A DNA stretch of 31,208 nucleotides, taken from positions 1 to 31,208 of the forward strand of contig NZ_CALHIQ010000142.1 of the NCBI RefSeq assembly GCF_938030725.1. The letters run 5' to 3'. The stretch is from an uncultured Fretibacterium sp. (lineage in GTDB: Bacteria; Synergistota; Synergistia; Synergistales; Aminobacteriaceae). The stretch's first letter is position 1. Every line of letters begins with the position of its first letter. The position numbers and the translations under genes were made by a program. The notes under the pieces are model-generated. The model was not told the DNA's origin, searched no databases, and saw only the letters and a list, made by a program, of their open reading frames with translations. This document shows, piece by piece, positions 7,168-15,505 of this stretch.

Positions 7168-9186
7168 TTGTTCTACCTGATGCTGGGGATCTTCGTGGCC
7201 GTTGCATTCGGCGCACTGCTCAAAAAGCAGCAGACGCGCCAGCACCCGCAGCCCCCTCAGGCTGCCCCGCAGGAGGAGGTCCAGGCCGCGTCCTCCGAAG
7301 CGCCCCAGGAGGATCGGCTTGTGATCGGTTCGCCCGGCGTCAAGGCCCCAGAGGCTCCGGCGGAGGAGCCCACGCCTCAATCCGAGGCCGTTCCGGCGCC
7401 GCAGGAGGGCCGCAGCATCGCCATCCTTCAGGAGGAGATCGTCCCCTGCGACACGGTCCTGGCCGCAAAGCCCATCAGCTCCCCCAATGCGGTGGGGAGC
7501 GCCACCTACTCGGCCGCTGCGCCCGCAACCCTCGGCGAGGACTCCCCCTACGCCTACGGCTCCTCGGCTGAACCTCCGAAGAAGGCGAAGCCCTCCGCCT
7601 CACTCCTGCGCTGGTGCGGCCGTACGGGCTCGCTGCAGGTGGGGGACCTCGTCATCCTTGGGCCGGTGACCTACTGGTCCGACGGCCCCAGCTCCGTCAA
7701 GGACCCCTGCTGCATCGACGTCGTCCTGCCAGTGGAGTACCCTCAGGAGGGTGCTTCCCTCCCCGCCGACGGTGCCGCCTCCTACGCCGAGATGACGCCC
7801 CTCCAGCGGGGCGTCTACCTGACGTGGCTCGCGGGCGGACGCATTCAGCCCCCCCTTCACCTCTGCTACCCCTCCCTGTGGCTGTACGGCCTGGAGCGGC
7901 GCGTCATCGCGGACCGGCTGGACATGGGCCTGTGCCTTGCGGAGGCCTTTCGCCTGCTGCCCCTGATCCGCTGGGACGCCGTGCTGACGAGCCTCATCCA
8001 CTTCATCACCTGGCTGGCCGCCAAGATCTGGCTGTCGGAGGACGAGCTCCTGAGCTTCTGCAAGAAACTCCTCGTCGTGCCGGGCGAGCTCTTAATCATG
8101 CTGCTGGGGTCCTACGCCAACTCAAAACTCCCTCTGCCCTCCGCGGTGGCCTTCACCCTGATTCGCACGTCGGAGAGGCTTCGGACCGCCGCCCTGGGCG
8201 AAAGGGCACCGCAGGTCGCCCACTCCGACGAGCTCCTCCAGAAGTTCACGCCGCTCTACAAGGAAGCCACGAACGGCGGGCTGATCCTCCCGAAGCCCAA
8301 GACCTCCTTGACCCTCGCCTACACTCCCACGAACCCCTCCCTGGACGCGAAGAAGGAGGCCTCAAACGGCGTGGTGGAGCTGCCCAACTTCTTCGAGGAC
8401 CTCGGCGTCTTCGACCCCCTCGTCGCCGTGTGGCGGGACTTCGTCACCGACCTGACGCCCCGACAGCCCAAGACCGCGGCGGAGAGCCTGGAGGGACGGC
8501 CCGACTTCGAGGGATTCGTCGAGGCCCTGAGGCAGGGTGGCGACGACGGCCCCCTGACCTCCACCCTGGGCGCGCTGGGCGCGTTGATGGGCCTGGACTG
8601 CTCGACGGATAAGGTTCACGGGGGCGACCGAAAGAACATGGTGGAAACGGCTCAGGTGGAGGGCTATCAGATCCTGCCCAACCTGGGGCTGCCCGGTTGG
8701 GACTACGGATGGGAGGACCCGATCCTCCTCCTCCCTCTGGAGCTTGGGGCCAGGCTCTCACAGGATTACCTCGCGGCCTCCTTCCTGCTGGACCTCCTCT
8801 GCGCCCTGATGGAGGTCCGGATCCGGAAGCTCTTCGAACCACTGCGGCAGCGCCTGAACCACTACTTCTCCCTCTCCACGGAGGACAACGTCCGGCTGGA
8901 GGCCCAGGGGCTCCTGGACGTCCCCGCCCACCACCCCGTCGAGCGCTACGGAGAGCTGGTCCAGTTCTGGCTTCAGGGGGAGGACCTGGCCGACCTGCGC
9001 AACTTCCTGTTCGACTTCCTGAGCTTCCTTCCCCAAACCCAGGCGGAGGAGCAGGCCCTGCGGGAGAGGGTCTGTGGCGTCCTGAACGTTTCCTCTGCCA
9101 CCCCACCGCCCTACGAGGAGCGCGCGCCGCTGGAGCGGGGCGAGGCCCTACTCAAGACCCTGTCGCCGCTCTTCAGAAACTCGTAG
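7168..9186 (+). CDS. TerB_N-domain protein with N-terminal membrane anchor
   Basis: A 672-residue protein starting at a TTG with GGGAGGGAGCGGAG just upstream. Residues 2-16 form one hydrophobic anchor, followed by a low-complexity Pro/Ala/Gln/Glu linker to about residue 145. The TerB_N domain follows (about residues 148-260): DLVILGPVTYWSDGP, then a Y-x-E-M-T-P-x-Q-R-x-x-Y-L-x-W-L-A-x-G-R motif and YPSLWLYGLERRVIAD. The C-terminal two thirds are predicted helical and soluble with no motif I can name; the usual partner domain TerB_C may be there but I cannot confirm it. TerB_N proteins are linked to tellurite-resistance-type stress or membrane-surveillance systems, but biochemical function is unclear. 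A GC-rich hairpin follows the stop. Confidence 0.8.
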   Translation: MFYLMLGIFVAVAFGALLKKQQTRQHPQPPQAAPQEEVQAASSEAPQEDRLVIGSPGVKAPEAPAEEPTPQSEAVPAPQEGRSIAILQEEIVPCDTVLAAKPISSPNAVGSATYSAAAPATLGEDSPYAYGSSAEPPKKAKPSASLLRWCGRTGSLQVGDLVILGPVTYWSDGPSSVKDPCCIDVVLPVEYPQEGASLPADGAASYAEMTPLQRGVYLTWLAGGRIQPPLHLCYPSLWLYGLERRVIADRLDMGLCLAEAFRLLPLIRWDAVLTSLIHFITWLAAKIWLSEDELLSFCKKLLVVPGELLIMLLGSYANSKLPLPSAVAFTLIRTSERLRTAALGERAPQVAHSDELLQKFTPLYKEATNGGLILPKPKTSLTLAYTPTNPSLDAKKEASNGVVELPNFFEDLGVFDPLVAVWRDFVTDLTPRQPKTAAESLEGRPDFEGFVEALRQGGDDGPLTSTLGALGALMGLDCSTDKVHGGDRKNMVETAQVEGYQILPNLGLPGWDYGWEDPILLLPLELGARLSQDYLAASFLLDLLCALMEVRIRKLFEPLRQRLNHYFSLSTEDNVRLEAQGLLDVPAHHPVERYGELVQFWLQGEDLADLRNFLFDFLSFLPQTQAEEQALRERVCGVLNVSSATPPPYEERAPLERGEALLKTLSPLFRNS

Positions 9187-9208
9187 CCGATTGTACGGCA
9201 TAAAACCC

Positions 9209-9226
9209 GCCGCCCCTTCGGGCGGC
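9209..9226 (+). terminator. Possible terminator hairpin after the TerB_N gene
   Basis: GCCGCCC (9209-9215) pairs perfectly with GGGCGGC (9220-9226) over the CTTC loop. No U tract follows, so termination would be weak or the hairpin may instead stabilise the upstream mRNA. Confidence 0.45.
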
Positions 9227-9251
9227 TCTGAGTGATTCAGGAGGGATCCCT

Positions 9252-10487
9252 GTGTTCGACTATGTGATCATTGCAGACGACTACACCGGCGCCGTAGAGA
9301 TCGCGGCAAAGTTCATGAACGGCGGGTACAACGCCGCGGTGACGCTGGACCCCGGCTCCATGGGCGCCCTGCGCAAGTACTCCGCCGTGGCCCTGGACAT
9401 GGAAACGTTCTTCCTGTCCCCGGAACGCGCCGCCCAGAGGGTTGAGAACGTAGCCCGCGACCTTTTGCCCTGGAAGGAGAGCGCGGCCTTCTTCAAGCGC
9501 ATCGAGCCGGGCCTTCGGGGCAACGTGGGCCCTGAGCTCCGCGCCGCCGCCGACACGCTGAAGTTCGACTGCATCGTCGTGGCCTCCGCCTTCTCCAGGA
9601 GCCGCAAGGCCGTGGAGGAGGGCACCCTGCACCTGGACCGGCAGGAGCCCATGTCCCCCCAGACGGCCACCACCGCCCACCCGGCGAGCTCCGCCGCCGT
9701 GGCGAAACTCCTGCGGGAGTCCGGGATGGACCCCAGGGAGGTTTCACGGGAGGATATCCGTACCCAGAGGACGGCAGAGGTCGTGGCTCAAAACGGCTGC
9801 TACTGCTTCGACGCCGAGAACGACGAGGACCTGCGCCTCATCGTCAGCGGCGTCCTGAAGGCCCGTTCCGTCAAGGACGTCCTGTGGGTCGGGTCCATCG
9901 GCCTGGCCAACGCTCTGGCCACCGCTCCAAAGTCCTTCGTCTTCGTCGTGGGGACGGCCCACCCCAGAAGCCTCCGCCAGGCGCGCCAGCTGGTCGATCA
10001 GGGCTACGTCAAGACCATCCCCGTCAGCATCGCGGGCCTGAACGGCGACCTGGCGGAAGCGATGCTCCCCCTCACCGCAGAGCTGGCGGACCCGCTCCTG
10101 CGCTGTGGGCAGTCCATCCTGCTGGTGGCGCAGGACGAGGAGGGACGCTTTATCCGCGGCCACTACCCCAACGAGGACGTGGCGGGGTTCCTGGACCTGA
10201 TGGCGAACACCACCCGCGAGATCATGGGCCATGCGAGGATCGGCGGGCTCTGCGTGGCGGGAGGGGACTGCGCCGCCCGCATCGCCCAGCGTGCCCGGGC
10301 GGAGAACGTGGCCCTGGAGCGGGAAATCCAGGAGGGGATCACCCTCACGACACTGGTGGGCGGCCCCTTTGACGGCCTCCCCCTCATCACCAAGAGCGGT
10401 TCCCTGGGCGGCGAGAGCGCCCTGGTCCACTGCATGGAGTTCTTCATTCACCGCAGCGAGGGCAGGAGCGGGCTCCCCTGGATGTAG
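9252..10487 (+). CDS. Four-carbon acid sugar kinase family protein (DUF1537-type)
   Basis: A 411-residue protein starting at GTG with AGGAGG 8 nt upstream. The start FDYVIIADDYTGAVEIA carries the family's ADDxTGA substrate/Mg signature at residues 9-15. GSIGLANALA at about residues 216-225 and LITKSGSLGGESAL near residues 378-391 match the C-terminal nucleotide-binding domain. Known relatives phosphorylate four-carbon sugar acids such as threonate or 3-oxo-tetronate. Here the substrate region departs from the usual pattern: KRIEPGLRGNVG (about 82-93) has E-P where the family usually has D-S, and AFSRSRKAVEEG replaces the common AFPxxGRTTxxG. The substrate is therefore probably different. No aldolase or dehydrogenase partner is adjacent, unlike the usual catabolic operons. 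Confidence 0.85.
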   Translation: MFDYVIIADDYTGAVEIAAKFMNGGYNAAVTLDPGSMGALRKYSAVALDMETFFLSPERAAQRVENVARDLLPWKESAAFFKRIEPGLRGNVGPELRAAADTLKFDCIVVASAFSRSRKAVEEGTLHLDRQEPMSPQTATTAHPASSAAVAKLLRESGMDPREVSREDIRTQRTAEVVAQNGCYCFDAENDEDLRLIVSGVLKARSVKDVLWVGSIGLANALATAPKSFVFVVGTAHPRSLRQARQLVDQGYVKTIPVSIAGLNGDLAEAMLPLTAELADPLLRCGQSILLVAQDEEGRFIRGHYPNEDVAGFLDLMANTTREIMGHARIGGLCVAGGDCAARIAQRARAENVALEREIQEGITLTTLVGGPFDGLPLITKSGSLGGESALVHCMEFFIHRSEGRSGLPWM

Positions 10488-10516
10488 TGATTTTTTAACC
10501 GGACTTCTTCAGCGCT

Positions 10517-11047
10517 TCAGGGGCGGGGAAAGCGCCGGGCGAAGAAGGCCCTGAGGTGGGCCAGGGCCTGGGCGGTCTCCGGCGTCAGGGACGGAGGGCA
10601 CTGGCTGCGAAAACGTCGGACCTCCGCTTCCGGCGGCTCGATGGCCGGAGCGCGCCTCCCGGGCCTTTGGCCCGAAACGGCGGGCTTCATGGGCGGCGCT
10701 CCCAACGTGACCTTCACCTCGTCGACGTCCAGGTCCCACCGCTCCTTGAGGGCGCGCCGAACGTTTCCCTTCATCTGGTTCAGCTGCTGCGCCGCGTGGG
10801 GCGTCTTTGCCGCCACGAGGAGCACCCCCGCCACAAAATCGTAGGGCACGGAGTTCCGCGCCCTCGCGGCCCCCACCACGAGGGACCAGCACCGCACCAT
10901 CTCCCTCAACCGTTCGGCTCGGACGTTCCGCGGGACGATCCGCCCCAAAAGGTCCTTCACGGACACCATGCGGTCCAGCCTGGGCCGCCCTGCCGTCACC
11001 CGCTCCTCCGGCGCAGCCGTCCTGCGCTCGGCGGCCGCGGCCTTCAT
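10517..11047 (-). CDS. dciA: DUF721 protein, DciA-like helicase loader candidate
   Basis: A 176-residue protein with a DUF721 domain in its centre: CWSLVVGAARARNSVPYDF followed by GVLLVAAKTPHAAQQLNQMK, matching the W-x-x-V-V-G ... G-x-L-x-V ... A-x-x-L-x-x-x-K family spacing (about residues 52-92). DUF721 is the domain of DciA, the replicative-helicase operator used by bacteria that lack DnaC or DnaI. N- and C-terminal tails (about 40 and 65 residues) are charged and look disordered. The ATG overlaps the mnmG stop by ATGA, placing it as the last gene of the dnaA-dnaN-recF-mnmG cluster, a position that supports a replication role. Function as loader is inferred from the family, not visible in the sequence itself. 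Confidence 0.78.
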   Translation of the reverse strand: MKAAAAERRTAAPEERVTAGRPRLDRMVSVKDLLGRIVPRNVRAERLREMVRCWSLVVGAARARNSVPYDFVAGVLLVAAKTPHAAQQLNQMKGNVRRALKERWDLDVDEVKVTLGAPPMKPAVSGQRPGRRAPAIEPPEAEVRRFRSQCPPSLTPETAQALAHLRAFFARRFPRP

Positions 11048-12936
11048 CCTCCGTTCCTCCGACCCCGCTGCCGAAGGACCACCGAGAGTAGCTGTACGTC
11101 CGCCGGGGTAACGCCCGACAGGCGAAGGGCCTGGCCCAGGGACTGGGGCCGCCAGCGAGAGAGCTTTTGACGGCCCTCGGCGCTCAACCCCGTCACCACA
11201 TCGTAATCCAGGTCCTGCGGGATCGGGACGCCGTCCATGGCAGCCGTGCGCTGGGCCGTGCGGGCCTCCTTCTCAAGGTAGCCGGCATAGCGCAGCGCCG
11301 TTTCGACGCAGTGCGCCTCCTCCTCGTCAAGAGGACGCTCCGGGGGCGACAGCCGCGAAACCAAGTCGTAGGTCACCCCCGGACGCCGTAGAAGGTCCGC
11401 CCCGGACAGGGGCTCCGCCGGGGGTTCCACCCCCGCCTCGCCAAAGAGCGCAGCCCACCCCTCCGAAGGGGTCAGGCGCGTCGTCTTCAGCCGTTCTGCC
11501 TCGCCGTCCTCCCGTTCCCACCGCTTTGCGAGGGCGTCCCATCGCGCGTCGTCGATCAGCCCCACCCGCCGCCCCAAATGGCTCAGACGGCGTCCTGCGT
11601 TGTCCCACCGCATCAGGAGCCGGTACTCGCAGCGGCTGGTCAACATCCTGTACGGTTCCTCCGTGCTCTTCGTCGTGAGGTCGTCCACCAGCACGCCGAG
11701 GTAGCCGTCGGATCGCCCCAGGACCAGCGGCTCCTCTCCCTTCGCCTGCAGGGCGGCGTTGGCGCCCGCCAGAACCCCCTGAGCCGCCGCCTCCTCGTAG
11801 CCTGAGGTGCCGTTCACCTGCCCCGCGGTGAAGAGGCCCGAAACCTCCCGATTCTCCATAGAAGGTGACATTTGGTCAGGGCTTAGATACGCATATTCGA
11901 TGGCGTATCCGGGCCGCAGGATCTTGGCGTCGGCACAGCCGGGCAGGGAATGGACCAGCTCCACCTGCACGTCGTAGGGCAGGCTGGTGGAGAAGTTCTG
12001 AATGTAGACCTCTCCCGTTTCAAGGGAAACGGGCTCAAAGACGATGGGGTGCGTCCTGCGGTCCGGGAAGCGCAGGAACTTGTCCTCGATCGAAGGGCAA
12101 TACCGGGGCCCGTTGGACCTCAGCCCTCCGGCGACGAGGGGGGAACGCCCGATGTTCGCCCTCAGGACCTCATAGGTTCGCTCCGTGGTCCGGGAGAGCC
12201 AGCAGGCGTAGTCCGACCGATGGAGGCGCTTTTCCCCCCACAGGTCGAAGCAGAGGGGCTCCTCGGCCGACCTCTGGGGGACGGCGGCGCTGAGGTCGAT
12301 CGTGGCCAGGTTCAGGCGCGGCGTGGTGTCCGTCCTCATGCGTCCCATCCTGAGGCCCAGGGACGCGAGTGACTTCAGCAGGCCCTCCGCAGGCATCTGG
12401 CCCATGGGGCCGGAGGGGAAGGAGCGAGCCCCCACGAAGACGCGCCCCCCCAGGTAGACGCCGCCGCAGAGGACCACCGTCCGGGCATCGTAGCGCGCTC
12501 CGTACCGCGTCAGGACGCCCGTCGCGCGCCTCCCCTTCCCGTCCGGCCGGGTCAGAAGCTCCACGGCCTCATCCTGAATCACATCCAAATTGGCCTGAGA
12601 CAGGAGCTGCCTGCGGTAGTGCAGCCCGTAGAGCGCCGGGTCGCACTGGGCCCGGAGAGCCCGAACGGCCGGACCCTTGGAGGTGTTCAGCCAGCGGACC
12701 ATCAGCGTCGAGGCGTCCGCGGCCCTCGCCTGCTCCCCGCCCAGGGCGCTGACCTCCCGCGTCAGGTGGCCCTTTGCCGGGCCTCCGATCGAGGGGTTGC
12801 AGGGCATCATCGCCGTGTTGTCGAGGTTCAGGTTCAGCATCAGCGTGCGGCAGCCCATGCGTGCAGCGGCCAGCGCCGCCTCGCAGCCGGCGTGCCCTCC
12901 GCCGACGACCACCACGTCATATCGTTCCTGAAACAA
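11044..12936 (-). CDS. mnmG: tRNA uridine-5-carboxymethylaminomethyl modification enzyme MnmG (GidA)
   Basis: A 630-residue FAD protein, the normal length for MnmG. The N-terminus VVVVGGGHAGCEAALAAARMG (positions about 8-28; GGGHAG is the FAD Rossmann loop) is diagnostic. It is followed by MPCNPSIGGPAKGHL, the substrate and flavin region, then LNTSKGPAVRALRAQCD and the two-cysteine neighbourhood. GLFTAGQVNGTSGYEEAAAQG and TSRCEYRLLMRWDNA near the middle to C-terminal part are also family signatures. With MnmE it modifies the wobble uridine of certain tRNAs. It lies between recF and dciA, a common place for gidA near bacterial origins. The start ATG is preceded by GGAGGTCGATCC, a clear binding site. 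Confidence 0.96.
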   Translation of the reverse strand: MFQERYDVVVVGGGHAGCEAALAAARMGCRTLMLNLNLDNTAMMPCNPSIGGPAKGHLTREVSALGGEQARAADASTLMVRWLNTSKGPAVRALRAQCDPALYGLHYRRQLLSQANLDVIQDEAVELLTRPDGKGRRATGVLTRYGARYDARTVVLCGGVYLGGRVFVGARSFPSGPMGQMPAEGLLKSLASLGLRMGRMRTDTTPRLNLATIDLSAAVPQRSAEEPLCFDLWGEKRLHRSDYACWLSRTTERTYEVLRANIGRSPLVAGGLRSNGPRYCPSIEDKFLRFPDRRTHPIVFEPVSLETGEVYIQNFSTSLPYDVQVELVHSLPGCADAKILRPGYAIEYAYLSPDQMSPSMENREVSGLFTAGQVNGTSGYEEAAAQGVLAGANAALQAKGEEPLVLGRSDGYLGVLVDDLTTKSTEEPYRMLTSRCEYRLLMRWDNAGRRLSHLGRRVGLIDDARWDALAKRWEREDGEAERLKTTRLTPSEGWAALFGEAGVEPPAEPLSGADLLRRPGVTYDLVSRLSPPERPLDEEEAHCVETALRYAGYLEKEARTAQRTAAMDGVPIPQDLDYDVVTGLSAEGRQKLSRWRPQSLGQALRLSGVTPADVQLLSVVLRQRGRRNGG

Positions 12937-12969
12937 GGGATCGACCTCCAGGGGAATCCGCCTTGACGC

Positions 12970-13995
12970 TCATCGAAACAGGGCGCAGACGTTCTTGTCC
13001 AGATCGGGAAAGGGGTCCTCCACGCCGGTGAGGAAGACCTGCCAGCCGGTCCCGGCCAGGGCGGTCCCCGCTGCCGCCCGCCCCTCCGCGTCCAGCTCCG
13101 CTGCCAGGTCGTCGAAGAGCAACACCGGCTTGCGGCCGATCCGGGCTTCCACAAGCCTTCCGGCGGCCAGGATCAGGGCGAGGACCAAGCGTCGCTTCTG
13201 CCCTCGACTGAGGGACTCTGACGCCGGACGGCCCAGGGCCGTGACCTCCAGGTCGTCGCGTCCGGGACCCACCAGGGGGCGCATGGCCCGAGCCTCCTGC
13301 TCCTCGTGCTCCGCCAGCGCCGCCAGGAGGTACTCCTCGCCGCTCCCGGTCAGGTCGGGCCGCAGGGCGATGGAGAAGGGCGGCGCCGAAGCGTCCATCC
13401 CATCCAGCGCGAGGGACAGACGCACACACACCCGGCGTCGGGCCTCCAGGATCCAGCCCCCCATACGGGCGAAGGGCAGGGTGGTGGCCCGGGGCGAACG
13501 CCCCTGGCGCAGGAGGGCCGCCCTCCGTCGGGCCACCTGCCGAAACTCCGCCAGGCGCCGCGCGTAAGGGGGCAGGCACAGTGCGGAGAGCCGATCCAAA
13601 AAGAGGCGGCGCACGGCGGGAGGGCCGTCAATCAGGTCGATGTCGGTGGGCAAAAAGACGATGGAGGGGACCAAAAGGCGGACCTCCGTGCAGCTTGCCT
13701 GTTTGCCGTCCGCTCTGAGGGTCAGACGCGTCGATATCTTCGCCTGAAGCTCGTGCCCGCTCTCCCCTGCCGCCCGCGCAGCCAGCAGGGCCCGCCCCTC
13801 GCGGGAGCCCCAGGCCACGACCCTGCCGATGCGGCCCCCGAACGGCCCCCAGCCGGAGAGGAGGTTCAGGCCCTCCAGGAGGTTCGTCTTCCCGGACCCG
13901 TTGGGCCCACAGATGAGGTTGAGCCCCGGCCCCCACTCAAACCGCGCGGACGGAAAGCTGCGGAAGTCCCTTAGGGCGCAGGCCTCAAACCGCAT
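12970..13995 (-). CDS. recF: DNA replication and repair protein RecF
   Basis: A 341-residue SMC-like ATPase for recombinational gap repair. Walker A GPNGSGKT is at residues 30-37, within the typical start RDFRSF ... GLNLICGPNGSGKTNLLE. The ABC signature ESLSRGQKRRL and Walker B VLLFDDLAAELD are near the C-terminus, in the right order. The usual DDVxSELD motif is DDLAAELD here, a mild change keeping both acidic residues. FLPTDIDLIDGPPAVRRLFLD is a recognisable RecF stretch. It is 24 bp downstream of dnaN and 33 bp upstream of mnmG, consistent with one transcript from dnaA. Confidence 0.94.
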   Translation of the reverse strand: MRFEACALRDFRSFPSARFEWGPGLNLICGPNGSGKTNLLEGLNLLSGWGPFGGRIGRVVAWGSREGRALLAARAAGESGHELQAKISTRLTLRADGKQASCTEVRLLVPSIVFLPTDIDLIDGPPAVRRLFLDRLSALCLPPYARRLAEFRQVARRRAALLRQGRSPRATTLPFARMGGWILEARRRVCVRLSLALDGMDASAPPFSIALRPDLTGSGEEYLLAALAEHEEQEARAMRPLVGPGRDDLEVTALGRPASESLSRGQKRRLVLALILAAGRLVEARIGRKPVLLFDDLAAELDAEGRAAAGTALAGTGWQVFLTGVEDPFPDLDKNVCALFR

Positions 13996-14019
13996 GGCTC
14001 CGCCGGTGCAGGCTGACGG

Positions 14020-15192
14020 TCACGCCTGCTGATCCCGCTCCGTTGCCGCGTCCTCCTCCCCGGCCTCCAGGAGGTCCTGAGGGGCGATGCGCGCCGGCAT
14101 GAGCATGTAGAGAAAGCTGTCCGAGTCCTCCTGAAGGACGCGGGTCTGGCCCTCCTCGCCGTTGAACTCCACCGTCACTTCGCCGCCCCTCAGAGCTCGA
14201 ACGCCGTCCTGGAGGTAAGTCAGGTTGAAGCCCACCCGCAGAGGGTCCCCGTCAATGGAGGCACTCAACACCTCAAAGGCCGTTCCGAAGTCCGGCGCCT
14301 TCGCGGTCATCTCAAGCTCTCCGCCCGGGGAGAGCCGGAGCACCACGAGGTGGGCCGGGGTGTTGCGGGCGATGATGTCCAGCCGCTCCAGGGCCGGGAG
14401 GATTTCGTCCTTGCGGACCCGAAGGGTCGTGAGGACGTCGGAGGTCAGGATCCGCTCGTAGTTTGGGAAGGCGGACTCCACGCACCGGATGGAGAACTCC
14501 ACCCCTTCGAGCTGAAACCAGGCTGTCGAGCCGTCGTTCAGGATTTGGACGTGTGACTCCGGGTCCCCCAGGCCGGTGAGCCGGTTCAGCTCCTTCAGGG
14601 CGGGGATGGGCAGCATCATCTCCCGCTCGGCCTTGGACTCGCAGGGACACTTCGAGATGGAGAGCCGTTTGCTGTCCGTGGAGACGACGCTCATCAGGTT
14701 TTCCTGGACCTTCACGAGGCAGGTCCCAAGGTACTTCGGGAAGTCCACCGGCGTGGAGCTGGCCACGGAGCCCTCGTTAATCGCCTGCATCAGGTCTGCG
14801 GCCAGGACGTCGGCGAGCGCTGAGGCGCTGTCGCTGCGCGGGATGTTGGGGAACTCCGAAACGGGAAAGGTCGAAAAGCGCATCTTGTTTCGCCCGGCCG
14901 TAAGCGTTCCGCGCTCCTGAACGACTTCTAGGGTGGCGGTGTCCGACTGAATTTTCTTCAGAAAGTCCCCAAAGAGGCGGACGGGGAGGACGGCGGAGCC
15001 GGCCTCGACGGTCTGGACCCCCGAAGCGGTGCATCGGATGGCGGTCTTGAAGTCGGTCGCCTCAAGGGTGACGGCATCTCCTGTGTTGACCAGGATGCCG
15101 CTGACGGCGTTCATGGCGCTTTTGGCGTTGCTGGAGTGTTCGGCCATCTGCCAGGCTTTGAGGAATTCCGTTCGGTTGATTTCCAGTTTCAT
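14020..15192 (-). CDS. dnaN: DNA polymerase III beta subunit (sliding clamp)
   Basis: A 390-residue clamp, near the usual 365-380. The N-terminus MKLEINRTEFLKAW is family-typical. Also seen are the LPVRLFGDFLKKI segment of the first domain, NEGSVASSTPVDFPKYLGTCL in the second (clamp start of domain II), DSKRLSISKCP, and the C-terminal YLMLMPARI-like end (here FLYMLMPAR), which is the hallmark of the hydrophobic-cleft end. A short acidic, glutamine-rich tail follows (EAGEEDAATERDQQA), which is unusual. It has a strong ribosome binding site, AAGGAGG, 7 nt before ATG. Transcribed after dnaA; the dnaA-dnaN gap of 285 bp holds the origin element. Confidence 0.96.
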   Translation of the reverse strand: MKLEINRTEFLKAWQMAEHSSNAKSAMNAVSGILVNTGDAVTLEATDFKTAIRCTASGVQTVEAGSAVLPVRLFGDFLKKIQSDTATLEVVQERGTLTAGRNKMRFSTFPVSEFPNIPRSDSASALADVLAADLMQAINEGSVASSTPVDFPKYLGTCLVKVQENLMSVVSTDSKRLSISKCPCESKAEREMMLPIPALKELNRLTGLGDPESHVQILNDGSTAWFQLEGVEFSIRCVESAFPNYERILTSDVLTTLRVRKDEILPALERLDIIARNTPAHLVVLRLSPGGELEMTAKAPDFGTAFEVLSASIDGDPLRVGFNLTYLQDGVRALRGGEVTVEFNGEEGQTRVLQEDSDSFLYMLMPARIAPQDLLEAGEEDAATERDQQA

Positions 15193-15204
15193 TCCGGGTC
15201 CTCC

Positions 15205-15505
15205 TTTTTTGGGTCTTTTTTGTTGGAGTTTTTTTACGTTTGGCGTTTGCTGGTTGTGTATTGGTTTGAGGTTTCTTTTGTTTTTTTATTTTTTAGTAAC
15301 AGTAATAGTAATAACCTCGAACAAGTCTGTGGATAAGTTGACGCGATGCCGTCGATTTCGGTTGTTGTGTCGTGTGGATTTTTCGTGGGAGCGCTGTGGA
15401 TAACCTGTGGGCGGCGTGGGCGAATCCCGTGGCCCACAATTTGTTTTGTGGACAACACTTGGATATCCACAACTCGTTCACAGCCTGTTCTTGAGGTTAT
15501 CCACC
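15205..15505. other. oriC, dnaA-dnaN part: AT-rich unwinding tract, DnaA-trio and DnaA boxes
   Basis: This gap between dnaN and dnaA carries perfect DnaA boxes TGTGGATAA at 15328-15336 and 15395-15403. Further one-mismatch boxes lie at 15447-15455 (TGTGGACAA), 15463-15471 (ATATCCACA) and 15497-15505 (TTATCCACC, inside the dnaA end). Seven in-phase trinucleotides (TAG TAA CAG TAA TAG TAA TAA, 15294-15314) lie 13 nt from the first perfect box. The stretch 15205-15293 is strongly T-rich, a plausible unwinding element. This is the architecture seen in Bacillus subtilis, where unwinding occurs between dnaA and dnaN. Confidence 0.88.
15294..15314 (+). repeat. DnaA-trio tandem trinucleotides
   Basis: Seven consecutive trinucleotides of the form TAG/TAA, with one CAG, lie on the strand that also reads TGTGGATAA. 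They are separated from that box by a 13-nt spacer (15315-15327). DnaA filaments form on single-stranded TAR repeats in bacterial origins. Confidence 0.75.

Noticed and set aside
12917..13579. A 220-codon minus-strand frame within recF
   Set aside because: Same-strand alternate frame of recF with no motif; recF has intact Walker A, signature and Walker B.
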